Below, piece after piece: positions 48,054 to 59,054 of a stretch of DNA of 64,000 bases. The stretch is from Aphidius gifuensis (lineage: Eukaryota > Arthropoda > Insecta > Hymenoptera > Braconidae), in the NCBI RefSeq assembly GCF_014905175.1, contig NC_057793.1, forward strand, positions 9,176,001 to 9,240,000, given 5' to 3'. The notes beneath the pieces are model-generated. The model saw nothing but the letters and a program-made list of their open reading frames with translations. It had not been told where the DNA came from and did no database searches. Position 1 is the first letter of the stretch; each line of letters starts with the position of its first letter. Made by a program: the position numbers and the translations under genes.

Positions 48054-48424
48054 TTTGATGACTGTAAAATACAATTATCGACATTAAATGTTGACCAAAG
48101 ATCAATTTATATTTTTTTGGGCATTAAATGTCTAATCAAGTTCTATATTTTTATATATGATTTTTTGTTGTGTTGAGTTAATTTGTAAACTGCGTAATTC
48201 CGTGATTGAATTTTTTTTTTTACTCCACCCTGATTTTGTTAATAAAAAATAACGATACAGAGATGACAATCTATTTCTTTAACAAAATGATAAGAATACA
48301 AAAAAAAAAAGTTACAAAAATTCAAGAAATAATATTGATAATGTACAACCATTATAAATTGAAAACTGAAAAATAATAAATAATGCATTTTTTAAATACA
48401 AAAAAAAAAAAAAAATGTTTATTT

Positions 48425-48790
48425 TCAACTAATATAAATTATTATTAGATGATTCAAATTTTGTTTAATTATCAATACAATAATAAATTTTTAATAATTG
48501 ATAATAATTGCATTCTTTGTTTACAAATAAACATTTTCGGTTTATATTTTTTCTATTTAGTTAATTAATACAACAGCTTATTTCTATCATAAATTTTGAT
48601 AATTAAATTTGAAGAATAACAACAAAAATCAATAAAGAAAATCATTTATTTTTCACGTTTACAGTTGTTATTATCCTACAGATTATTTTCATCTAACAAT
48701 TATCAAAATTTATCATAAAAATGATACAGGTGACACCGCGCAGATCAACTGATTCAATGCTAAAAAACAATAATCAAAAATATTTTTTAA
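48425..48790. repeat. T block, second copy
   Basis: Near-identical to 31,600-31,965. It ends at about 48,805, where sequence switches abruptly into P block copy C, a tandem-duplication junction. Confidence 0.72.
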
Positions 48791-48819
48791 AGCCACCAAA
48801 CCAAAATTTGGTGCATTTT

Positions 48820-49290
48820 GTTGTAACGACTTTATTTCATGCGTTGTCATATAAAAAAATAAAAAAAAAAAACAACAACAATCACTGTGTGCACACATGT
48901 CATGTAATTTTTTCAATTGCAAAAATAGCCAAATAACAAGTAGAACAAGAGTTGTTTTGAAAAAAAAAAAGAAAGTAATACCAAGATCAAAGGTCAATTT
49001 AATCATGAAAAAAAATTATAATAAAAATTTATTATTTTGCATTCATGCAATTGATAAAATAAACTAATCAATCCCAAATAAAATTTAAGAATATGAAAAA
49101 TTATTTCTAAATAAATGAATAAAAAGAAATTTGATTAATTTTTTTTTTTTTTGTTTTTTTTTTTTTATATATATTATTGTTTCTATTTAATGCATAATAA
49201 ATTTTTTTATAATTTCAATGATCTTTTTAACACGCAAAATAATAAAAAAAAAATTAAAAATGAAATAATAATTCATACAGGGTAGAGCGA
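48820..49290. repeat. P block, copy C (truncated)
   Basis: Begins at tgcattttgttgtaacgac and runs to gggtagagcgaggtg at about 49,290, where it breaks off. The exon-like frame present in copies A, B and D is therefore missing. It leads into the CRP3 promoter segment. Confidence 0.75.
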
Positions 49291-49700
49291 GGTGCAATCC
49301 TTAGTTTCGAAAATGAGTTTACATAATAGATATAATTAAGTATATAATTATTGAAAATTATAATTTGTTATTGACAATCAAGATATAATTATAATTTTAA
49401 TTACACATAGTGCAGTATACACGTGTGCGATATTCATTAGCTAGTTGGTTTTTAATATAATTTGTTAATTGTTATCTGTAAAGATATTATTATTGGATAA
49501 TTATAATTTTTTTAAATACGTAAAAGCTTTTTAATTGAGCTTTCAGTTCAAATATAACTATAAATACAATTGTTTTCAAACATTTATTTAAGTGCGAAAT
49601 TCTAAATCAACAACTAACATTAAACAAGGTAAGCCGCATTTAAATTATATAATCATTTATTATTTACATAATTGTATTGAAGAAAAAAAAAATGTTTTAG

Positions 49701-50113
49701 ATGAAAAGCTTGTCGATGCTGTTGATGATAATAATTTTTGAGTTGAATTTGATATTTTTTGTCAATTCATTACCAGTAAATTATGATAATCATACTGAAA
49801 TAAGACATTATGAACTCGACTTTACAGATGATTGTAGTAATAGAGGTGGATGTCATCTAAACAAATAGGACGCAATGGAGAAGGATACTGTTGGGCAGGA
49901 TGCATGGGTATCGCACGTATGTGGTGCTACACATCAAGATATGAGGGTTTGACCACTTATTTAAATGAGTGTTGGGATGACAACAACTGCGATAAATGTT
50001 TACCATGTTTCACTGATTGCTCGTGGGCAGAAGAGCAAGATCTTACAATAACAGAGAAACCCAGAAGTGCTCTCGAAAAACTCTTTATGCGTAAACCCCT
50101 AAAGTTTAACTAG
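49701..50113 (+). pseudogene. secreted Cys-rich propeptide, copy 3 (CRP3), broken
   Basis: The start, signal peptide, TATA box (49,559-49,566) and 5' UTR intron match CRP1/2. Two lesions are seen. A 12-bp in-frame deletion removes the RFKR processing site. A 2-bp insertion at about 49,865 shifts frame and gives a stop at 49,866-49,868, before eight of the ten cysteines. Downstream, the original frame remains open to the normal end at 50,113 with its eight cysteines intact, which suggests the break is recent. It was left as broken; no repaired sequence is given. Confidence 0.82.
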
Positions 50114-50489
50114 TGTAATATAATAAAAATAATAAAAAAAATTATTTGTTATTACATATGTCTATAATAATTTAAGCCATTATTTTTCAATTATTTCACC
50201 TATAAGAAAATAATATACAAACGAAAGAAAAAATAATAATAATAGAGTTATCTTGTGCAATATTCATTAGCTCGTTTGCTTTTAATATAATTTGATATCT
50301 ACAAGTATATTTTCATTATTATTATAAAACATTTTTTTTTTTTTCAAATAATTATATTTTGCTAATAATTATATACGATGTATATAAATTTATAACGATA
50401 AAAATATAATATAAATAAACAAATGGATAATCAGTAACAATTATTATTAGTTTTGAAAATGAGTAATTATATATCATAAAAATAAGTTG

Positions 50490-51120
50490 ACACTGCATTT
50501 TGTTGTAACGACTTTATTCCATGCCTTGTCATATAAAAAAAAAAAAAACAACAATCACTGTCTGCACACATGTCATGTAATTTTTTCAATTGCAAAAATA
50601 GCCAAATAAAAAGTAGAACAAGAGTTGTTTTGAAAAAAAGAAAGTAATACCAAGATCAAAGGTCAATTTAATCATGAAAAAAAATTATAATAAAAATTTA
50701 TTATTTTGCATTCATGCAATTGATAAAATAAACTAATCAATTCGAAATTAAATTTAAAAATGAAAAAATATTTCTAAATAAATAAATTTAAAAAAAATTT
50801 GATTAAATTTTTTTTTTATCTATCGCATCTTTTTGCATCAAAATTTTTTAATTTCAATGATCTTTTAACACGCTGAAAACAAATTAATGAAATAATAATT
50901 CATACAGGGTAGAGCGAGGTGTAGACTCGATAGTTGTACATTGCACCACGGAACTCAACACAAAGGATCCTCTCAATGTCTCGCGTGAAGCTTGACGGTC
51001 TAGATGAGTATTTTTATCGTGAAATATACAAAAGTTAAGTTCTCGAATAATAAACATACATGGTCACAGGACAGCTAAGTGACTTAGTTGTATGAAACAT
51101 TGAAACATTGAAAAAAAAAT
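50490..51120. repeat. P block, copy D
   Basis: Full landmark order, including the exon-like frame at 50,900-50,999 with a net 3-bp loss relative to A and B. It ends near 51,120, about 200 bp before the start of the Ir76b-like gene. It is preceded (50,385-50,490) by remnants of the pre-CRP segment and T block, so another unit once stood here. Confidence 0.78.
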
Positions 51121-51317
51121 TACAATATAAGTGTCAAAGTTTATAATATCGGGTCACTGGCTGCTCTCGAATTACATTCATTTATTGTTGTGATAAATAA
51201 AATTTATTTTTATTATAATAATTTGAAATTTAAAAAAGGATAATACTATTGATATTATATTGTTTTTGAGAATTGTGTTTTTTTTTAAAAAAATGTTGTG
51301 TCAATAATTAAATCATA

Positions 51318-54258
51318 ATGACGGGATTTGATTTAATGCTTATGGGCATTTGTATTATTTCTAATACGACGAATTGTGATCGAAATCGTTCGCTTCTCAT
51401 TGATGAAAAACGATATGATTGTAATTATTGCAAAAAATATTTTTCATTAATTAAAAATTAAATTATAGTGATTTATTGTGTTGTTTTTAACTTTTTTGTT
51501 TTTAATTATTGTGAAAATGTTTTTTTTTTTTTTTTGCATTTATTTATAATAATATTAATTATTTTATTTTATAGGGGAAAATGATATGAAAGTAGTTGAT
51601 TTATCAACTGCTACACAAAAGCCTAAATCCAAAGATGAAAATTCGTTACCGGAAGTTATGAAAATTACGACACTTGATGTAAGATTTGTTAAATAATTTT
51701 GAATTTTTTTGATAATATTTTTCAAGTTTTTATGTAAGATTGATTGTTGTTTATTTTAATTATTTTGAAATTTTTTTTTTTTTTACAATATAGATGTCAC
51801 CGTATTCATCAATTTATGAATTAAATGGAAAAACAATGGGCAATGTAACGTCTTACGCATTTTATATATTTGATTTGATAAGTAAAAAATTTAATATTAC
51901 ATATGAAATTGTAATGCCAGATCAAGAAATATTTGGAGACAACAAAACGGGTGTCATTGGTTTGTTGCATGAAAAGGTAAATATTAATTTATAAAAATGA
52001 TATTAGAAAATATTTCGGAATTGGCATTAAAAAATAATCTGGAAAAATATTTTTTCTCTTAGTTCTAAAATACTTGAATATATTTTTTAATTTCAATTCA
52101 GCCAATGAAAATTTTTTTTAAAAAAAACAAAATCTTATCCAAATAAAATTTCGAGAAATATTTTCATCAAGAAAAGTAATTTAAGAATTTTTTAAAAAAA
52201 TATTTAATTGTTTTTATTAAATCTAGAAAGTCGACATGGCAGTTGCATTTTTACCAATAAATCCTCATATGTATCCTTATGTATCGTACAGTCCAATGTT
52301 AACACAAATTGAATTAAAAGCCATGATGAAAAGACCAGATATTTCAGCAATTGGATATCGTTTATTTACACCATTTACAAAACAAGTTTGGATATTAATT
52401 ATCATTGCTGTTATAATCAGTGTTCCAATTTTTTTTGGCATAATATTTTTGAGGTAATTTTTATTATTAATAATGCAACGTATATGTATTTAAAAATTAT
52501 TAAATATTAATTAATAATTAATAAAATAAAAATATTTTGAAATATTTTAGATCGTACTTATGGAAACATTCAAATACTGATAATTATACATTTTTACAAT
52601 GTGCATGGTTTACTTATGGTTCTATATTAAAACAAGGCTCAACAATAAATCCAAAAACAGGTCATTTAAAAATTAGAAATAAAATATTTTTAAATTGAAT
52701 TATGAAAAATATGTATACTGACAACTAAATTTTGTATGAAATTTATTTTGTAGATTCAAATCGTGTGTTATTTGCAAGTTGGTGGATATTCGTAACAATT
52801 ATAACAATAATTCATGCTGCAAATTTAACTGCGTTTTTCTGCATACCAAAATTAACATTGTCATATCATTCAATTACTGATATTGTAAATGACAATCGAG
52901 AATGGTCATCAACAAGTGAACATTATATTGATTATGCGGTGAAGCAGGTAAATAATAATTGATAACTCATAGACTATTGTAATATACTAATACTCTGTAT
53001 AAGATATAATCAGGCTCGGAAAATTCGTCTGTTATTTCAGATCGCGGCCCAAAATACCATGGCAACATGGTGAAATATAGTTAGAAAAAAAGACGATCTG
53101 AACCTCGTACATCGGAAAAATGGCCTTATTTTTTTTGGCCTCTCAAAAAAGGCCTTATTTTTTGAGGGAAGAGAAAGAATTTTTTGGGCCAAAAACATAA
53201 GACCTTTTTTAAGAGGCCAAAAAAAAATAAGGCCATTTTTAAAGGCCGTTTTTCAGGAGCCATTTTTTAAAAGGCCATTTTTTGAGGCCATTTTCCGTTG
53301 GTACGAGGTTCAGATCGTCTTTTTTTTAACTATATTTCATCATGTTGACATGGTATTTTTGGCGATCTGAAATAACAGACGAACTTCCCGAGTCTGGATA
53401 TAATTTATATTCTGATGAATAATTAATAATTATTTATTTTTTATTCTAGTTGGAAATTAAAGAGTTGGAAAATTTAAAAACATCATTCGAAAATAATAAC
53501 GGTCGTTTTATTAATAAACCATCAGATGAAGAAATTTTAAAAATAATGTATGAAGACGGAAAAATATATCTTGGTGATGGTAATCATTTTCAGCAAATGA
53601 TTAAAAAGGATTATCTAAAGAATGTTAGAGAACAAAAGCCTCAAAATGAACGATGCAAATATGTCATTATGCCTGAAATTATTTATAAACAGCCAGTTGC
53701 ATTTGCATATCCAAAAGATTCTCTATATCAAGAAAAATTTGATAAACAGTGAGTTTAAAAAGAAACATTACATGACCGAGTATTTATAAATATAAAAAAC
53801 TGGTAGATAATATTTCACAACAAAAATATCCACTAGCAAGTTACAAAAATAAATTACAAATTAATCAAAATTATTTAAGTAAATAAAATATATTTAAAAT
53901 GTGAAAATATTATTAAAAATTAAATTTGAAATAATAATAACAGCGAGTCAATCCAATATATCATGGTTATTTATATCAAAACTTGCTAAATGGTGTTTAT
54001 TTTTTTTTCGGGGAAAATTATCAACCAGAATAAGTATATAATTCTATTAAAAAAAATTTAAAAAAAATAAATTTTTTCAGATTACGAAATCTTGTGGAAT
54101 TTGGTATAATTAAACATCTTGAACAAAGAAAATTACCATTAGTGCCTTACTGTCCATTAAAATTAAATGAAAATGTAAGTAAATTAAGTATGAATAATTT
54201 ATCATTTCAGGTAGATCAAATGAACATTGCCAATTGTTATGTAATGTTTTACATTTAA
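51318..54258 (+). CDS. Ir76b-like ionotropic receptor, exons 1-8
   Basis: Exons 51318-51420, 51575-51678, 51794-51976, 52227-52453, 52551-52660, 52754-52947, 53450-53748 and 54081-about 54174, all in phase (438 codons). Signal-peptide-like start, short N-terminus, no amino-terminal domain. S1: VMKITTLDMSPYSSIYELNGK and KKFNITYEIVMPDQ; then VDMAVAFLPI, RLFTPFTKQVWILII (TM1), and the pore FTYGSILKQGST...LFASWWIFVTIIT (TM2-TM3). This is the pattern of Ir76b, an IR co-receptor for salt, amine and amino-acid sensing. The usual SYTANLTAF reads IHAANLTAFF here. S2 follows in exons 7-8. In exon 8 a strong donor (gtaagt, 54,175) is present but no in-phase acceptor; read through, the frame stops at 54,258 before the last TM. 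Exon 1 and the 3' end are the least certain parts. Confidence 0.72.
53011..53396. mobile_element. 386-bp inverted-repeat MITE in an Ir76b-like intron
   Basis: Long inverted repeats of about 100 bp (left CAGGCTCGGAAAATTCGTCT...; right ends ...CCCGAGTCTG), flanked by perfect 8-bp duplications gatataat (53,003-53,010 and 53,397-53,404). An inner core of repeated ggccttatttt/aaggccattttt pairs lies between the arms. The 8-bp duplication and CAG terminus point to hAT or a related group. It is non-coding and sits between exons 6 and 7. Confidence 0.85.
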
Positions 54259-54969
54259 GCTTGGAGAAATTTTCATAATACAAAAAGCATTGAAATCTAA
54301 CAGCGAAATGTTCATTATTGTTCATTACTCACTGGTTAAGGTACATCAAGTATTAAGCTTGGTACATCATTGCAAAGAATTTATCCAATTTATTACCAAG
54401 CCTTGAAATCGTTAATTCAAATCAAAATTAAAATTTAAGTCGTGTAATTGTATTTACAGTCATTAAAGACTTTTATTCAGGCTTGTACCAATTATTACAA
54501 TTAATTGCACAAGACTTTGATCAAATTAAAGCTTTTAATCTTGGATTCAATAAATTAAAAATTTCAAGGGTTTTGTCAAGTGTTTGTTCATAACAATTGT
54601 TAATTAAAAGATTTTCTGTCACATGAATTTAATATTTTAATTATTTATGCCGTCAGTTGAATATATATTTAACTCAAAAAAAATATAATTAATTAGATAT
54701 ATAAGAAATTTAATATAAATTTCAATAAAAAATATCAAATTTGAATATTGTAGCATTACATGTTTTTTGAAATATAAATAAATTTTATTTATATAAAAAA
54801 TTTTGACTTATCAATATTACGATGGTAATATATTTATTCCACGTGAAATCGATGCGTGCGTAGTTTTCTTTAATTATGTTTAATAGGTGTCAAATTAAAA
54901 ATAACAATTTCGGAATAAGTAAATTAACAATAATAATAGATTAACCATAATAATTTTTATATTTTTTTA

Positions 54970-55549
54970 AAATCTTTTGGAATTTGGTATAATTTAATAC
55001 TTAACAAATTGAAATTAGCACAAGTGAACTTACAAGCATTAAGTTGTGCTGAAAATGAATGAAATTTTATCATTTCCATTTATAATATTAGCCGGGGGTT
55101 TAACATTAGCAACACTAACATTTATATATGAAAAATTTGGATTACATCAAAAAAGCAAAATTCAAAAAATACGGTTATGCACTTTTCGAAATTTTAAAAT
55201 TTCTAAAGGTCGTCGTAATAATAGAAAAGCAGCATTGACAAGAAAAAATAAAATTAAAAGAACACGCGTTTCTTCAAATTTTAAAATTTGTAAAAGTCGT
55301 GGTAAAAATAGAAAACCAGCATTCACAAGAAATCTTACACGAATTCTACCATTTGTATATCCAATTAATAATTATTTTGATAGTCAACCAAGTACTAGTA
55401 ATCAATCACCAACTCGTCAAAGTGTCATGAACAAAAAAATAATATATAACGGACGTGAATATTTAGAAATTGACACACCACGTCGAACAGGTAAACGATT
55501 AATACCAACAAGATCCCTTTCTGCATTACTTTTTCAATACTACCCATAA
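54970..55549 (+). pseudogene. second copy of the Ir76b-like terminal exon, 5' half decayed, last TM intact
   Basis: 54,970-55,000 (aaatct..tggaatttggtataatt) copies the exon 8 sequence at 54,090-54,120. In the same frame it then has several stops, up to TAA at 55,039. After that the frame is open: LKMNEILSF, then a membrane segment (FIILAGGLTLATLTFIYE), then a basic tail of about 140 residues ending at 55,549. The tail contains an internal repeat: FRNFKISKGRRNNRKAALTR and SNFKICKSRGKNRKPAFTR. It may be the remnant of a tandem duplicate gene, or the true last exon of the upstream gene reached by an unusual splice (donor 54,188, acceptor 55,042-55,043, phases match). Confidence 0.6.
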
Positions 55550-56213
55550 TTTTTACCTTGTAAAATTTTAATCAATATAGGTATATTATTTTTCATGTAA
55601 ATTAAATAATTAAACAAGTCATTTTTTCAAATACTTATTTGTTCATAATAGTATTATAAATGTGTTTAAACATGATTGACTCGGACAAAAAAAAAAAATT
55701 ACGTAGTTATTTAATTTGAGTGAAGTAATTAAAGATGTGATGATTGTATACACTAGTAATATTTTTACTATATGTTTGTGTGATTTATTAGAAAAAGTTT
55801 GAAACATTTTTGTTTTTTTATGGATTTAAATTATTTGTACAATTAAATGAGTTGTTCGTTTTTTTCATTTTTTTTTTGTTTGATATTTCTTTTGTCCACA
55901 ATATAACATAAAAAAACAAAATAACAAATCAACTACAGTGTGTGTTAATGCTTTTTGAATTCTAATGAACATGCACAATTGTTGAAAAAATAAAAATTTT
56001 TTTTTTATTATTATTTTAATAAAGATTTTACGATAAAAATCTTTATCATATATATTGATTGATTAAAAGTACATGTCTACGTTATAATTAAATTGTATAA
56101 ATTTTTTTTCTCAACAAGAAAATATTTATATTAATAAAATAATTTTAGAAAAGAAGTAAATAAATAGTTATTTCTATTTATAAAAAATTTTATTTTTCTT
56201 TTTTATACCTGAT
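55550..56213. other. AT-rich spacer
   Basis: Downstream of the Ir76b-like terminal sequence. Several AATAAA-type signals; no gene seen. Confidence 0.5.
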
Positions 56214-56471
56214 TTACTTTTGGTTTCTCTTTTTTTTTTGAGTATCTTCAAGTTCTTCCATTATTCCTAAAAAAAAATATTAAAAATATATAATAGTTAT
56301 GCACAACATTTAAAAGAAGAATTTGTATCAACAAAATTAGGTAAAAATAAAATAGATATAACTGCTATTTATGTACTTGCCATATTATCATCTCCATCAT
56401 CAATAAAATCATCAAGTTCAGAATCAAATTCTTTATCACTATCCTCATAAATTCTCCCTTTATCAATTGGT
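56214..56471 (-). pseudogene. SPT2-like 3' gene fragment with internal micro-inversion
   Basis: Minus strand: after an acceptor, exon 56,471-56,381 encodes PIDKGRIYEDSDKEFDSEL then DDFIDDGDD, the acidic motif near the SPT2 C-terminus. A later exon (56,266-56,214, acceptor at 56,267-56,268) encodes IMEELEDTQKKKRNQK plus stop, the SPT2 end. The segment that should lie between them, SYAQHLKEEFVSTKLG with a donor gtaaaa, is present on the plus strand at about 56,295-56,340. Flipping 56,290-56,388 would make frame and intron phase continuous. SPT2 is a histone H3-H4 chaperone linked to transcription. No upstream exons are visible, so this is a fragment. Confidence 0.7.
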
Positions 56472-58700
56472 CTACAATTTTTTAGGGATTTATTATTTTT
56501 TAAATCAAACGAAGAAAATTGTATAAATAAAATACAATGCCAAAAAAAAAAAAATAAACAAAAATATATATAAAAAATAAAATTAATTAACTATTGTTAT
56601 CGTTATTTCATTTTTCATTAGTTGATATATTTTAATATTATGAAAAACAATAATTATTAAAAAATTTTATTACGTCATTCAGCTTAATTGAAATTTAAAA
56701 AAACACGAAGGACATTAGCCGATTTGAATAATTATATTTTGAAAATTACGAATAAAAATAAAATGCATTATAATTAAGATAATATTAAAAAAAAAAAAAA
56801 TTCTACAAAAAAAATATGTCTCATTTTATTTGTGTCGATGCAAAAATTTAATCAGCTTATCTATAATAATTATTTTCATTATTCAAAAAACATTAGCGAT
56901 TATGAATAATTAAGTTTCAAAATTTTATAATTATTTTCATTATTTTTTTTTCATTATAATTACAATACACTTCATTTTTATTCTAAACTAAAACAATGCT
57001 AATTTGAAATTATAAATTATAAGTAAAGTAAAAGTCTCTTTAATATTATTATACTGTAAATGTTATATATTATAAATATTCTGCGGAAATAGAGTAGTAA
57101 ATACTATAAGACAAAAAAGCCAAGTATATATTCTTTATTTTTATCTTTACTTTTTTATTTCTATTATTCCTTATACAAAATTGTCATCGATAATTGTGGC
57201 AGTGAGATAGATAGCAAAAGAAAAAGGTTGATAAACAATAAATTCATTAAACATTGTTTTTAGTAACACAGTATTTATTTCATTGTAGCTTCACTTTTAA
57301 ATTATATAATAATAATATAAATAAAATAATAATTTTTAATTCAATTTTTTTTTACATTTTTGATAGATTAAATTCATCTATGATGATTCATTGATAATGA
57401 AAATAAGTACAATGAGCACCATTGTTTTTATATTCTATTTTTTGATTGTTTTATTTCTTTTTTTTTGTTTTTATTATATTATTTTTGTATTACATATGTG
57501 CGTTAGTAACAAGTAAAAAATTAAATAACAATAAAATTAAATAAATTTCCATTTTATTCAGTAAAATTTTCAAAGAGATTTTTCTTTTTTTTTATGTAAG
57601 GATTGATTGTTCATGAAAAATTATCAAGCGAAAAAAAAAAACAAGAGTATTTAGATTTTGATGTTGTAGGAATGTTGGTTCGCCAATTAGTGATAAGAAA
57701 TCCAAGGTAACAATAAATTTTTTTTTTTCAAATAGGAACGGTCAACTGCACAGTTGGAAATGAAAATTCTGAATTTTTTTATTACATTTGTTTTGTTTTA
57801 TATTTAAAAGATGTTAATTAAAAATTAATTAACATGCTAAGTTAAAAAATTATTTCAAATGTTGAAACAACACTATGACCAAATTTTAATTAGACATTTT
57901 TTTCTTAATGTTAAATTTTCAATTTTTTTTTTTTCCAACTGTGTGTGAGATTGGTCATGTCTAGTGCATCACGAGTTTTATCCAAAATGATTGTGCCTCA
58001 CAGTAACGCTTAATAATTTTTTTTCAAAATTTTTTATTCGTTATTATTCGAGCATTTTTTGTAGACACTATATGATGAATTTTTCAAAATTACCTACACA
58101 TTATAAATTGTTTTTTTTTTTTAAATAATAACAAAAGTTCTAAAACAAAAAATGTTTTTTTTTTTTTTCAAATCAGTCTATCAGTCATACAATATTACAT
58201 TTTTTTTTCATCATCAATCATCATGATACACGAAATCTCGAATGTGACATACAACAAAACATATTGATTCGTGTTTTTTTTTTTATCTTCCAATAAAAAT
58301 AAACTTCACAACATTTATCTTATTTTTTATATTTTTTGTTATTAATATTTTTTCGATAGGTACATTTTGAATGATATATAAATATTTTATCAACGCACAC
58401 CTATATCGCTTTTGCCTTTTTTTGTTAAATTTCAAATCTCTTTTATTATTTGATTTTTTATTTTAATTTTTTTTTGAATTATTATTCAAGCAAATGACGA
58501 TTATATTTATTGCCATCGATTATAGATTGTAATTTGTTGTTATTATCTAATTTTGTTATATTCTATTTTTTTTCTTTTATACAATAAACTCCACAAATTT
58601 ATTTTTCAATTTATTTCACAATGGTATAATTGTTTAGTAGGTTATTTTAATATTCATTGATTCATTTTAATAATTTTTGACTTGACATTGATAATTGGAC
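56472..58700. other. AT-rich non-coding region
   Basis: No gene seen. It contains the short inverted-repeat element at 57,749-57,943 (separate entry) and a moderately complex patch at 57,650-57,710 that I could not assign. Confidence 0.45.
57749..57943. mobile_element. short inverted-repeat element, CACAGTTGGAAA termini
   Basis: Left end CACAGTTGGAAA, right end TTTCCAACTGTG, 195 bp apart, AT-rich core. Similar decayed ends appear near 10,540 (ttccaactgtg). The terminal repeats are only about 12 bp, so confidence is moderate. No clear target duplication. Confidence 0.45.
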
Positions 58701-58707
58701 ATGATAA

Positions 58708-59054
58708 ATATTTTTTTGACACTCTGTTTGTAAAAGACGCTATTACGCACCAATTATAGTGCGTAAAGAAACACTTTTACGCACGATTTTTTAACAAGAA
58801 ATCGTGCGTAAAAGTATCTCTTTACGCACTATATTGGCGCAAAATGGCGTCCATATTACAAACCTCGTGTCAAAAAATATTGTATATAACTCGTACGTGA
58901 AGAAGGTGATCCTCCACGACTTTGAAAGTGTCATACTCGCCACCAGATCGTTTTCGATTCGCCCTCGGCTCGTTCTAAACTCCTGGTGACTCGTATTGAC
59001 ACCTTCAAAATCGTGCAAGAATCAACTACTTCACGTACTAGTTACATAATATAC
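58708..59054. mobile_element. pair of adjacent foldback elements
   Basis: 58,708-58,880 is an imperfect palindrome with ends atatttttttgacac...gtgtcaaaaaatat and inner arms cttttacgcacgattt/aaatcgtgcgtaaaag. Directly after it, 58,877-59,054 forms a second inverted repeat (tatataactcgtacgtgaag... / cttcacgtactagttacata...). GC content is higher than the surroundings and neither part is coding. Confidence 0.62.

Noticed and set aside
48713..49006. 97-codon minus-strand and 71-codon plus-strand frames spanning the T block/P block junction
   Set aside because: They cross a duplication junction and are not open in the other copies, so they are not genes.
57650..57710. Possible TM7/C-terminal exon of the amine receptor on the minus strand
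   Set aside because: No NPxxY motif in any frame and no clear splice pair.
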